Assembly: GCF_040807025.1 (NCBI RefSeq)
Contig: NC_090943.1
Location: forward strand, 854,356-918,355
Reading direction: 5' to 3'
Source of the DNA: Struthio camelus
Taxonomy: Eukaryota; Chordata; Aves; Struthioniformes; Struthionidae
DNA: 64,000 nucleotides
Shown piece after piece: positions 35,468 through 47,300 of this stretch (its first letter is position 1; each line of letters starts with the position of its first letter). The notes under the pieces are model-generated. The model was not told the origin of the DNA and searched no databases. It was given only the letters and a program-made list of their open reading frames with translations. The translations under genes and the position numbers were made by a program.

Positions 35468-38039
35468 GTTGTGCTGGGCTTGCTCGGATCCTGCAGCCCC
35501 TGCAGGAGGTGGAAGAAAAGAAAGTCTCTGTCTCTCTGCTGCTCAGCGTTAAAGGTTCTCTGACAATTTAATCCAAAGGTCCATGCAAAGTAGGATTAGG
35601 ATTCACCCTGGCACCACTGCCCTTTTCTTCCTGGTGTGATGGTATGCCATGGTACCTCCTAGTCAGCCTGAAAATCTCTTGAGAATGAAAGTGTTTAGGA
35701 CCTCTCCAGGTTTAAAGGAAGCACGTGGAATCAGTTGGTTGAACTGGTTACAGCTAGGTAGAGTTTTTCTGAAGCAGCCGCTCTTTGCCTGGAGTTTCCC
35801 TGGCTGCTCCCTGTGCTGAAGTTCTGCTGTGCTCAGTTTCATGGGCGACTTGGAGTTGCATATTCTCAAAAGACTCTTGGCAACTACAGGCGCGCACAAG
35901 GTGAGGCCTTGCTGATGGTCTGCTCGGAGGCCGCGTTCACCAAGGAGGGGCAGCCAGTAAGTTCCCTACTCTCTGTATGCCTCAACACAGGCTAAATGAC
36001 GTTTTCATTGCTGCTACTGCTCAGGAAGCTAGCTAGAAAAAAATAGGTTCAGTTGTTTCTCTAGAGCTTAAAATTGGATTTAGTTTGCTGTAAATGATAA
36101 TGGTAGGGCCAACTCTGCTCTGAGCTGCTCTGATCTACATCGGGATGTGCACCGTGGGAGACTCTAGACTTGCACTGCAGTAACTACAGGTTGCCCAGCG
36201 AGGCTGTGGAGTCTCCTTCCCTGGAGACAGTCAAAACCCGCCTGGACGCGGTCCAGGGCAATGTGCTCCAGGTGACCCTGCTTGAGCAGGGGGGTTGGAC
36301 TAGATGATCTCCAGAGGTCCCTTCCAACCTTGGCCGTTCTGTGATTCCGTATCCGTGAGGGGAATTTGCTCCATCATCTGTCACTTCTGAACACACCTAA
36401 AGGAGATGGCATCAGCCAAATCCTGTTGATACCTCTAAGACAATTCCAGTGGAACTGAATAGGGAAACCACTTGTTAGCCACAGATGGTGCACATCTGTA
36501 CTCCTGTGCTGAAGTAAGTGTTGGGATAACGGTTTTTCTGGTAGCTGCCTGTACATTAACACTTCAGTTCTGCTTATTTATTGTTTGTTGTCTTTTCCTG
36601 TCTTTATCTCCCTTTCTCCCTGGGTAGCCTGTGGTACAGATGCTTTTTGCTCTTGAGGATGAGCTTTCCTTATATCCCAGATGGTTAAAGAAACATTTCC
36701 CAGCAACTCAAATTTGTTGAGCGAGTTGCCCAAATATGTTGGGGCTCCTATTGTTACTTGACCAGGTTTAAACCTGCTGTTAGTTCCCGCCATCACTAAT
36801 CTGTGTTTAGAAACCCCCTCAGTGGCTTCCTGACCCCAAGGTGTCCAGAGGGTGCAGGCAGGGTTGCGGGGGGCTTGTCCCCCCGGGGCAGAGATGTGCA
36901 CTGACTGCAGCTGGCTGCCGTGGTGGCTGCCCTGAGCCACCAAGAGGCCTCATGGGAGGGGAAGGGCCGGTTGAAGGCTTGTGCTTGAGCGCAGACTGCC
37001 TCAGCGCGTTGCTGCGGCATTTAACCAAGGGGACCGTGGGCAGTAACCACTGAGGCAGAGGAGCTGGAGAAGTCAGCCCGTTTCCCAGGCTGTTCCTCCC
37101 GGACCTACCTGAAATCTTTTCGACCCACTCCCACTCGGGCTTGTCCCTAGCCAAGCCACACTGGAATGAGATCTGCCCCAGCAGAGCTTGAAGACCGGTC
37201 CATGATTGTCGTTGTGCCGTATTGCCTTTTACATGTTTTCCTCTGGAAGCTCGTTTGGCTGAAGAGTGAGGTCTCTTTCCGGGTCCTCGCTGCTCATCCT
37301 CGCCTGCCCTGCCGGCAGAGCGTGATGCAGGAGCGCTCCCGTGCTGCTTCGGCCCAGCCGGGGCGGCCAGCTCAGAGCCCCCGCGCTGTTAAACTAACCT
37401 GATTTTTGCCCGGAGCAGGCTGGCGGGAGCCTGCGGGAGCTGCTCGGAAGCCGTGCTGTGGGAACTGGCACCGAGCCACGCGCGCGGAACCGTCTTCAGC
37501 TGCAGGTGTTTGCTTGGTGACCAACTGCCTGCAGCACCGTCCTCTCATCTTAGTGCTGCTGAGGTCTTTGACTGCACAGCTTCTGCGGGGCGTGAGCAGG
37601 TCTGCGTGCGGCAAGCCCGTCTCTGCACACGTTCATTTTCTCAAAGTAATAAGTCCACGAGGACAGAGCGTTTCACGTTCCGTCGCTTCTTAGCGGTCGG
37701 TGGCTGCCTGCTACCCTGAAGCAGCGAAAACAGACTAATGTTTCCCCCGTGTTTGTCCAGGTCTGGCAGACGTGCTAAAGGAGGATCTCTTGGCAGTTAG
37801 CAGGATAGGGCATCTCATACCTGGACAAGGCGTCGAGGTCCTGCCCAGGAAGCAGATAGACCAGGCAGTTCTTCAGTGGTTTCCTACTGACTCCAGTTGG
37901 ATTTCTCGCCTCCCTTTTACCCTCCCGTCGCCCAGGCTGTGAGCCCTCCAGGGCAGAGAACTTGTTTGTTTCTATCTGTTTGTAAAACGCCGGTTACATT
38001 TGCAGCAGTAGATACTTGATTTTTAATAATAACAGTAAC
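35468..38039 (+). other. 3' UTR of gene D and intergenic DNA
   Basis: No AATAAA occurs soon after the gene D stop. A consensus-like donor CCA-GTAAGT at about 35957 follows an open stretch with no recognisable domain. A CR1 3' end interrupts the region at 36183-36360. A 121-codon minus ORF at 36943-36578 has no domain I recognise. Confidence 0.4.
36183..36360 (+). mobile_element. CR1 LINE 3' end
   Basis: The sequence has the CR1 3' landmarks in order: CTTCCCTGGAGACAGTCAAA, CGCCTGGACGCGGTCC, TTGGACTAGATGATCTCCAG, AGGTCCCTTCCAACC, ending in the TTCTGTGATTCCGTAT tail repeat. It is severely 5'-truncated and has no coding capacity. Confidence 0.88.
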
Positions 38040-38060
38040 ATTAAACTTGAACGGATTAAA
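38040..38060 (+). terminator. Two ATTAAA hexamers, candidate poly(A) site of gene D
   Basis: ATTAAA occurs at 38040-38045 and 38055-38060, followed by a T-rich stretch with TTTTTTTTGG. If used, the gene D 3' UTR is about 2.6 kb and includes the CR1 fragment. Confidence 0.35.
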
Positions 38061-40030
38061 GCTGTGAAGTTCTAAATGCTTTCCTTTTTTTTGGTTTTGG
38101 TTTTTTTAATCCTCCTGCTGTGCTCTGGGCAAAGCCCTGACCGTGGAGGCCGCCTTGCCCGGAGCGTGGCCTGAGCCGGCAGGGACAGCTCACGCGCGCT
38201 GCCAGCAAGCTCCTAGGGAATCGCGTTCTCTCATCTTCCTTGGGAGCAGGAAGTCCCTGTCTTAACACTCACGTTTCCTGCTCAGAGCAAACAGCAGTTT
38301 GTAGTATCATGCCTTACTAATGGCAGACAGAGTCTACGCTGAATTAGAAAGAGGAGCGCATGGGTTTTCAGTGTTTTTTCTTTGTTTTTTTTTTAATATT
38401 GCAGTGGAACCTAAGCAGAAGAACTGTTGTCAGTGCGCGCATCTGAAATCTGGAGGCGGCCTGAATTGTAATAGCTTCTAAGTATAGCGTGTGAATAAGC
38501 TCGCGGTACAGCTCTCCTTCTACAGGCAGACCAAATGAGTCCTGCTGCCAGCAACAAGTTTTCAGCAACCCCAGCGTTACAGCCTTCCTTACCTCCGCCC
38601 GCCCGGCTGAGCCTAGGAAGCGCAGGACGCGTTCTAGGATGGGACTCAAAGACACTGTTGCATAAAGTAGCAGAGGTGCAGTTATCACTGAATAATTAAA
38701 CCAGCTTCAAAGATGAGTTGGTTCCACTGTGCCCGGAACATCCTACATCTTAGTTAGGATCACTTTGGCAATGTGCAAAAATTATTTACAAACATAACTC
38801 CAGGTGATTCTTCTGGGCCGTTACTGTGTCTTACCATGTCTGACAATAACAAGTAATACTGAGCAGTCCGGCAGCGTTGCTCTCTCTCCTCCCTGTTGCA
38901 CCACTGTTAGACATTTTATTTTTAAACAATAGTTAAAGAAAGTACTGCCGACTGATGTGATGCTCGCATCTGAGATTAGCTTCTCCTTCTGCATGTCTCT
39001 GTAACCACAACCGCAGACGAATCGGTGTCCGGATGGCAAGAAGATAGGCGTTTTAGAAACGCGGGCTGGGAGGGTTGCGCTATTTTAACAACGCTGTCTT
39101 ATTTTTGATCGGGAGAGTTAATATCTTAACGGTTGTCGAAGCATCAGAAATAGTTGATGTGCGCTCCGTATTCCATCTGTTGTTGCTGCCGCCCTTGGTA
39201 TCAAAGCTGAAGCAGTGTTTTGCCCAGGGAGTCGCGCTTCCCCTCTCTGCCCAGCTCCCCAGTGTCTCAGAGATAAGGACGCGTACTTAGAATGAATGGG
39301 AGAGCTCTTCAGAGCTTTGTGCTTCCTGCTTTTCACAAATTCAGTCGTGACTGCCACAAGCGCTGCTCAGCGACGCAGGCATGCACCGGCCTCGGGACTG
39401 CACGGGGCTCCTCACTTGCTCGCTGTTTAGTGACACCCGGATTCCTTGGACGTCAGCTTAACGCAGGGCTTAGCGCTCTCTTCCTTCCCGCGCACGGACA
39501 GAGCGATGCCTACAGCGCCCGACACAATTTTGCTTAAAAACACCTCAAGCTTTTGCTGGTTTGCGCTGCGAGGGCTTCCCGTGGCTAGAGCAATCCCCCT
39601 TTCCTTTGCTTTCTGGTTCCAGACTGCTGTTTACAGAAGCGTCTCTGTGCGTCTTGCCGTACGGAGGCAGGGCTGGCGCGTCTGCGTGGCGGGCGCGCGA
39701 GCTCCGCCGCAGTCCTCCTCTGGAGCACGCCAGCCCCAGGCTGCCCAGGGGCCTCCTGCCGCACCAACGGGACCCGAACGACACGAGCATCCCGATGGGT
39801 GGCACCCGGCACCGGCAGCGGGCGCCTTCGGCCTCTGTGTGTCCCGTTTAGGGGACAGGCCTGGTTCCTTCCACGCCCTGGAGGGAAAGTCAGTCGTGCT
39901 CCTGCCACCCTCAGCAGGGCCCCGGGGACACAGAAGGGGCTCGGTGCGGGGAAGGTCGCACGGGACTGGGCCCCCAGGTGCCCGGGTGGCGGGGACGCTG
40001 CAGCGGCACCGGGAGCCCGTGCTCACGCTC
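38061..40030. other. Intergenic, no supported gene
   Basis: Between genes D and E. Open frames are short and inconsistent; no KRAB, HUB or finger coding and no repeat I can name. GC content rises towards the gene E CpG island from about 39650. Confidence 0.5.
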
Positions 40031-40034
40031 CCAC

Positions 40035-40290
40035 AGTCGGGCTGGGCCTCGGGCCCCGAGGGACCCCGGGGCGCCGGCTCCGAGGGGACCCCGCGCCCTC
40101 CCGGCCCCGGCTCCGAGGGACCCCGCGCCCTCCCGGCCCTGAGGGGACCCCGCGCCCTCCCAGCCCCGGCTCCGAGGGACCCCGCGCCCTCCCGGCCCCG
40201 GCTCCGAGGGACCCCACAACCTCCCGGCCCCGGCTCGAAGGGGACCCCGCGCCCTCCCGGCCCCGGCTCCGAGGAGACCCCTCCTCCCCT
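40035..40290. repeat. 33-bp tandem repeat upstream of gene E
   Basis: About seven units of roughly 33 bp with the core GACCCCGCGCCCTCCCGGCC and CCGGCTCCGAGG, inside the CpG island of gene E. Confidence 0.8.
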
Positions 40291-40359
40291 CACAGCTCCA
40301 GCTCCGAGGGGGCCCTCTCCCTTCCTGGTTCTGATGGGACCCCGCTCCCCTCTCCCTTC

Positions 40360-40650
40360 TCCCCTCCTACCCCAGAGGACCCCCCCTTCCTTCTCCCCTC
40401 TTCCCCCAGAAGACCCCCTCCCCTCTCCTCTCTCCTGCTAGAGGACCCCCTCCCCTCTCCCTCCTCCCCCCAGAAGACCCCCTCCCCCTCCCCTTTCCTG
40501 CCAGAGGACCCCCCTCCCTTCTCCTCTCCCCTCTCCCCCTAAAACCCCCCTCCCCCTCCCTTCTCCCCTCTCCCCCCAGAGCACCCCCCTCCCCTCTCTC
40601 CCCTCTCCCAGGGGACCCCCCTCCCCTCCCGCCCCGCTCCCGCCCGCGGC
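40360..40650. repeat. Polypyrimidine (C/T) tract near the gene E promoter
   Basis: Almost unbroken C and T over about 250 nt, with recurring CCCCCTCCCCTCTCC and AGAGGACCCCCC blocks, ending about 90 nt before the gene E ATG. Such tracts can adopt triplex or i-motif structures and can act as promoter elements. Confidence 0.7.
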
Positions 40651-40733
40651 TCCGGGCCCCGCCGGCGGGGGGCGGCGGGGGGCGGCAGGGGGCGCTGCGG
40701 GCCGGCCCGGGGGCGGCGGCGGCGGCGGCGGCC
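40651..40733 (+). promoter_or_regulatory. Core promoter / 5' UTR of gene E
   Basis: Extremely GC-rich with GC boxes and repeated GGCGGGGGGCGGC, running into GGCGGCGGCGGCGGCC directly before the ATG at 40734. No TATA or CCAAT box. The start site cannot be placed. Confidence 0.45.
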
Positions 40734-41288
40734 ATGGCCGGGGCGGGGGTGGCGGCGCGGCTGCGGCGGCTGGAGGCGCGGCTGGCGCGGGCGGAGCGGC
40801 GGCTGCGGGTCGCGCTGGCTCTGCGCGGCCGCCTCGAGGCGCTGGAGCGGCGGCTGGAGCCGGGCGGGCCCGGGCCCCGGCCCGAGGCCGCGGCGATGGG
40901 CGCGCGGAGCCCGCTGCGGCCGGAGGACGTCTGGGTGCACTTCAGCGCGCGCGAGTGGCGGGCGCTGCGCGGCTGGCAGCGGGCCCTGCACCGCGCCGTC
41001 ATGCGCAGCAACTGCGACCTGCTGCTCTCCCTGGCCGGGGCCGCGCCCGAGCCCCGACCCGCCGGCCCCCGCCTCGACCCCGGCCTCGACCCCCGCCCCG
41101 AGCCCGAGCCCGGCCGCAGCCGCCGCCGCAGCGCCGGTGAGTGCCGCGGGCCGTCGGATCGTGCCCCAGCCCCTGCCCGTGCCCCTGCCCGTGCCCCTGC
41201 CCGTGCCCCTGCCCGTGCCCCTGCCCGTGCCCCTGCCCGTGCCCCGGCCCCGGCCCCTGCCCGTGCCCCGGCCCCGGCCCCGGCCCCG

Positions 41289-41326
<38 letters not shown>

Positions 41327-44300
41327 CCCGGCCCCGGCCCCGGCCCCGGCCCCGGCCCCGGCCCCTGCTCCTGCCCCGGCCCCGGCCCCGGCCCCTGCTC
41401 CTGCCCCTGCCCCGGCCCCTGCTCCTGCCCCTGCCCCTGCCCCTGCTCCTGCCCCTGCTCCTGCCCCGGCCCCTGCCCCTGCTCCTGCCCCGGCCCCTGC
41501 TCCTGCCCCGGCCCCTGCTCCTGCCCCGGCCCCGGCCCCTGCTCCTGCCCCGGCCCCGGCCCCTGCTCCTGCCCCGGCCCCGGCCCCTGCTCCTGCCCCG
41601 GCCCCGGCCCCGGCCCCAGCTCCTGCCCCGGCCCCAGCTCCTGCCCCGGCCCCTGCTCCTGCCCCGGCCCCTGCTCCTGCCCCGGCCCCTGCTCCTGCCC
41701 CGGCCCCGGCCCCTGCTCCTGCCCCGGCCCCTGCCCCGGCCCCAGCTCCGGCCCCGGCCCCGGCCCCGGCCCCGGCCCCTGCTCCTGCCCCGGCCCCGGC
41801 CCCGGCCCCTGCTCCTGCCCCGGCCCCAGCTCCGGCCCCAGCTCCGGCCCCAGCTCCGGCCCCGGCCCCGGCCCCGGCCCCTGCCCCGGCCCCGGCCCCG
41901 GCCCCGGCCCCTGCCCCGGCCCCAGCTCCGGCCCCGGCCCCGGCCCCTGCCCCGGCCCCAGCTCCTGCCCCGGCCCCGGCCCCGGCCCCAGCTCCTGCCC
42001 CTGCCCCTCTCTTCCAGCCTCACCCGTGGCTCTCACTTGCTCTTCGAAGCCTTGGCGGCTCAACGTCTCGCTTTTCCCTTCAGCTGGTGGCCGCACTGCC
42101 GACCGTGGCACGTGCCCGGCCTCGCGGTCAGGTGCTGTCCGCCCTGCCGGCCCCAGCGCGGTGGTTCCCCGCCAGCCCAGTGTCAAGGCCGGCTGTTCGA
42201 AACAGCTCTGCTCCGTTTGCGCGAGCCTGCGCCGTGTCACTGCTTTCATGCGTGCAGAAAGTTTTGCTCTGGTTCATTGCTCGTGCTACGCGGGCGTAAA
42301 GGCAGAGTGATCTGCAGGGTCTCAGCCCTGCTTCAACATCTGCTCAGGATTTGACTACAAACATACGTAGCTCTGTTTGAGAGGTCTCGGTCAGCAAGAA
42401 CTGGCACTGAAGCGAGGTTTTCCCTGTTACGTGAGCCAGAACAGCGCTGCTGTGCCTGACATGGGATGAGGTTTGGAACCACCTCTGCCTATGGAATTAA
42501 AATAGCATTTGTCCCTACAAACAGAACATCCAGTTTATGCAGAAGACAGCTTAATGGACATTAAGCAAGAGGAGGAGTTGTGCGCTGCAGGTCTGGAGGA
42601 GGTGGAGGCTAGAGAAGGTCCTGAAGAGCCCTGCCTAGGTGAGTAGCTGCCTGCCTCGGAGGGGAGACAAAGGGATTATGTTCCAAGTGGTTCACCTCTC
42701 CTCATGTATTCCACATTTTTTATAAAACCTCACAAGTTTTAAACAGACTTGCCACCGATAAGTGGCTGGTATTTCATCTTTGCCTTCTCACAGCCATTTT
42801 TGAGTTTGTGGAATATGTGGCTGCTTTTCTTTTAAGCAGCCCAGTGTGGGGTAGGAAACGTTTCATTCCCCCTTAAACTCCTTACTTTGCATCCCTCGAG
42901 TTGACAGCTGTAAGCTGGTCAGATACCTAGTGCAAAGGGGGCCGTTACTCACTTCTTGGGGCCAACAGGTTAATTTGGAGGAGGAAAAATCAGTGACAGA
43001 ATGAGGTATGTGGTTGGTGCAGTCCACTGCACCAGTCTCTCTTGGGAGAAGCAGCACTGCGTGTGCATATTCTGGCTGCAGAGGAACTGGACCGGCCGTG
43101 GCAGGTCCTTTGCTCCTCTGCTCCACGTTCCCTGTGGTCTTCTGATGGATTTGGCAAGGTTACAGTGCCTGTTCTCCTGCATATCCAGCATTTTCAGGCT
43201 GCCTTCCTCCTTCACCTTTCCTCCATGGTTTTTCTGACATGGATGAGTGTCCTGACATCCGGGTAGTGCTGTTCCTATAACAGATAGTAGCTGGTGAGAC
43301 TGCTCAGCCCAGAGACTTGTTTCTTGCCTTCTCATTCTGGTGGTGCCTCCTTGCGTCTCAAAAACCTGTGCTGCTTCGGAGCTCGACTGTCCTCGCTCTG
43401 TACAAAGGGTAGCAGCTCTAACTGCTGGCTCCGTGTTGGCTGATTTTCCTTGGCCTCTAGTGCGTAATGTAATCTGGGATTTTTAGACCTTTCCATCAGG
43501 TTTCATTAAGAAGCTGGGTTTATCGGAGCTTGTGTAAAATAGAGGGCTGGCACGCAGACAAGGGGGCAGCATGCCTCACAGCTGTGAAACTTTGACCGTA
43601 AGCACTTCTGATACGCTTGTCATGAATTTTCTCCTCCAGCAGAGCAAGCATTTTATGAGCCTGACGCTTCAACTCGGACCAAGAGAGGCAAAGAGGTTCG
43701 TGTCAGAGAGCTGCCAGATGCCGAGGGCGAGGACCTCCCTGGAGACCCTTACGCAGGTGAGGATTCCATGGAAGATCTCCCGCTGTAGGAATTCTCTCTC
43801 AGGCAGCTCTCAGTGGCTGTGCCTTCCCCGAGGCTTTGTCAGCACTTTTCTTATCCTTGTGAATCTCCAAATCTTCCATGCTTTGCATCTTTCTCCTGTG
43901 TCTCTCTGTTGTATAAATTCTTCCCAATGAACAGGGTTTCAGGCTTGTGCAACTGATGTTTTATCTTGGATTAAACAAGAGGAGGAGCCATACCTCCATG
44001 AACGACAAGACTTGGAGAAAGAAGAAATCTCTACAGATCCCAGTACAGGTCAGTAATGGATTTGAGCTGAGATTTCCAGGGACAGTAGATCTTTAGAGCA
44101 TTTCTCATATAATATTAAACACCACGGCCATACAATGTAAGCCATTAACGAACTGGTACAAACCTCAGTCTACTAGCTTTTATTTGTTCACAGAATTTTC
44201 AGGTTCTGTCAGCTGAAGAGTCACCTTCTTCCCTCAGGTGGCCTAAGACCGTTATAAACATAGTCTTGGCTTTCTGTTTAGGAAGCTCAGCTGTGTGCTC

Positions 44301-47300
44301 AGGCCTTACAGGATCAAGTTTATTCTTCCAACTGGCTTGATATTGCCTAGACCTGGAACCAATGAACGTGGAGCCCTGACTTCATGCTCCAAAGCAGGAG
44401 AGCTATCTTGGCGCAAAAGAAAAGGCAGCTTTAACGCAAAGCAACTTTAGGATGTGCTGATTGGACATGGCCATGCTAACTTTCATTCAGAGGCAGTTTT
44501 TTGTACAGAGCACACTTGGAATATGGATCATGCTTGAGATGTAGCTAATATGAGAGATTCATCTTTGGATAAAGACTTAACCTCAGAGATCGGGTGTGTA
44601 GATTTGGATAGGGACATTAAATACAATCTCTTGGGCCACAGCCCAGGACAATCTAGCATAGCTCTTAAGTGGTTAATTGACAAGGAGGTGCAAAGAAATA
44701 TTTTGTGTGGAGATCTGTTGGTGGCCTGGAATTTCTTCACTTCATGTAAATAATGTAGACATTCAGGAACACATGATGAAATTACTATGGAGCAAATCAA
44801 CGTATAAACTCTCAGCACATCAACTGTGGGAACTGCCCATGTGAACAGTCTTACCCCACAGGAAAAAAGATCATCCAGAACATTCCCCCCCTCGTATAAG
44901 GCTCGATCAGCTCTACCTAAATCCTTCCTGAGAGATGCTTGTTCAAACTGCTCTTAAAGACTTCAGAGAATGGGACTCCCCAGCTAACTCAGGCTGTCTC
45001 TTCCAGACTTTCCAGTCTATACTTCTCAAGTACAACCTGGAGTTACTGTGATGAGAAGACACGCACAAACTTTTACTGTAGAACATAAAATGCACCAGCT
45101 GTTCTCACTCAAGCTTGTCCTGTGGTAACATGTTTGTGTGCCTATATCCTAATTTACAGCAGGAGAAGTAAGACCACAGAATGTTTAAGCAGTGTAGATA
45201 ACTTTGGACTCAACTGAGTGGCGCTGCTGAGAGATGCTTGGTCCCTTATGATGCTAAGTGTAGCAGAGTCTTGCTATAGCAGCAGTCAGGTGTTGGAAGG
45301 GTCACAGACCCTAGGGAAGAGAAGAATCCTGGTGCGCCAGAGGGCTGGCCTGAAGAGCATTGATGAAAATAATCTCGAAAATGAAACAATGGGTATTTGT
45401 CACAGGAAACAATAGTCCCTTACAGAAAGAGGGAATCCGCAGGTCAGGGGAATAGTAAGGACGGAAAAGTTTGTTTGTTGATTTTTTTTTTTTCTCCCCC
45501 CCACCCCGTCCAATGATGATTCTAGAGCTGTGGCTTAGCAGCTAAGATGCCAAGTACCTTTTGGGGTTGGATTATTGGGAGTCTTAAATGTTTTCAGAAG
45601 AAAGCAGGAGAGGTGTCTAGGGGAAAGGCAGTCTGGCTTAAAGCTCTTAGCCTGGGCACAGCTGTGCATTGAGCCTGAGCGGCGTGGGAGCCCTGGGGTC
45701 CTCATGCCAGGCATTTTTGGGGATCACCTGTGAGGTGGGAGAACCTTCCTCTTTGCTCAGCACTGATCTGAGCTTATCTGAGCAAGGATAGGGCAGGAAA
45801 GCATTTACCTTCAGGAGTCCTGCCTGTAGAGTTTACATACAAGAAGGGGTGCGCTTGCACTGTCTCACTTGGCTAGCTTAGGTGTGTTAGCCTGGACCTT
45901 TGCTCCTCGAGATACTTGGTGGAGTCTCCAAAGAACAACTAAGAGCACTGAGGTGTGACGCTGTTGACTACCTGGGCCTCAAACTCAGAGTATCTAAATG
46001 AGAGGGTGACGATGAGACATTGTGACTCTTTCTCCTGAAGACTGGTTTTCAGAGGCTTGAAGTATCCACAGTGCTTTTAGACAGAGGTGTGAAGCACCTT
46101 TGATAGAGATTGAAACTTTTGTATCCAGTCACTAAAGAATGATATTTGTTATCGAAGTGAATATACGTAAAGTGCAAAGCAAACTTGATACTGCATCAGT
46201 CACTTTTAGTGATACTCTAAAAATATTTGATACTGTGTCAGTGATTTCAAAATCAATTGCAAAGAGGCCTTTTTTTTTTTTTCTCCCCTGGAGATTTGTT
46301 TCAGTGGGGCGCTGGTACTTGCCCTCCCCCTCAGTATTAAAGCCTGCCTTCTTATTTACTTTGCCTGTCTGTCCGTTGGTGCAACATGGCCATAGACTTG
46401 GAGGGGTAACTTCTGTGATACTCTTAAGAGGCTTTCTAAATTAAAAGACTGTAACATCTGTCTGTTTTAGTGAATGATGAAAACACAAAGAGTAATCCTC
46501 GGGCAGATTGTTTTGAAAGCGCCGTGTGTGACTCTGATGTACTGGGAACACCTGGAGAGAAGGTTTCCGAGGCTCCCAGTCCTGGAGTGACATGGGACAG
46601 TCAGTGGAATTCAGAAATGATGGAAGCAGCCACTACCGAGAACAACGCTGGGGATTACACTCGCAATGACCAACGGTTCGGTGAGGACTTAGATTTCTTT
46701 AGCACTCAGGAAAACAGTGTCGGAGAGAGACCACACGCATACAACAGAGGTGAGAGGAACTCTAGCCGGCAGGGGCACCTTCAGACTCCGCAGGGAGCCC
46801 AAGAAGGGGAGATGTTTCCAGGCCCTACGTCTGAGAACAGTCTCAAGGACAGGGTGTTTCATACGCTGCGCTCACACCCGTGCGCTCCAAGTGAGAAACG
46901 CATCCGGCAAAGGGCTGCTCCTGACTGCCGAGAGGGGCTGCCCCCAGGGCAGCAGCGAGTGGCCTGCACCGAGTACGGACAAAACCCCAAAGGCACAACC
47001 AGGCTTAGGGACCACAGTGGCCTTTGTGGAGGGGATCGGCCGTCTGCGTGCGCAGAAAGTGGGGAGAACTTCCCCGCAGAAAACTCATTAACCAGCCCCT
47101 GCCGGGATCACCCAGGGGACAAGTCGGACGCGTGTGCCATGTGTGGGCAACACTACCCACCCAAGGGCAGCTTAGCAAGCCAGCAGCAGAGCCAGGGGAA
47201 AGGGAAGTCCTACATATGCAGTGACTGTGGGAAAAGCTTCACTTGCCATTCGTGGCTTGTTAGACATCAGATGACTCACACAGGAGAGAGGCCATACAAG

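Noticed and set aside
36578-36943. 121-codon minus-strand frame in the gene D 3' region
   Set aside because: No domain I recognise and no splice context; probably chance or part of an unidentified old repeat.
40539-42023. Arg-Gly repeat frame of 494 codons on the minus strand, and Pro-Ala frames on the plus strand
   Set aside because: Pure products of the hexanucleotide array; no start, splice or domain evidence for a conventional gene, though repeat-driven translation is noted as a finding.
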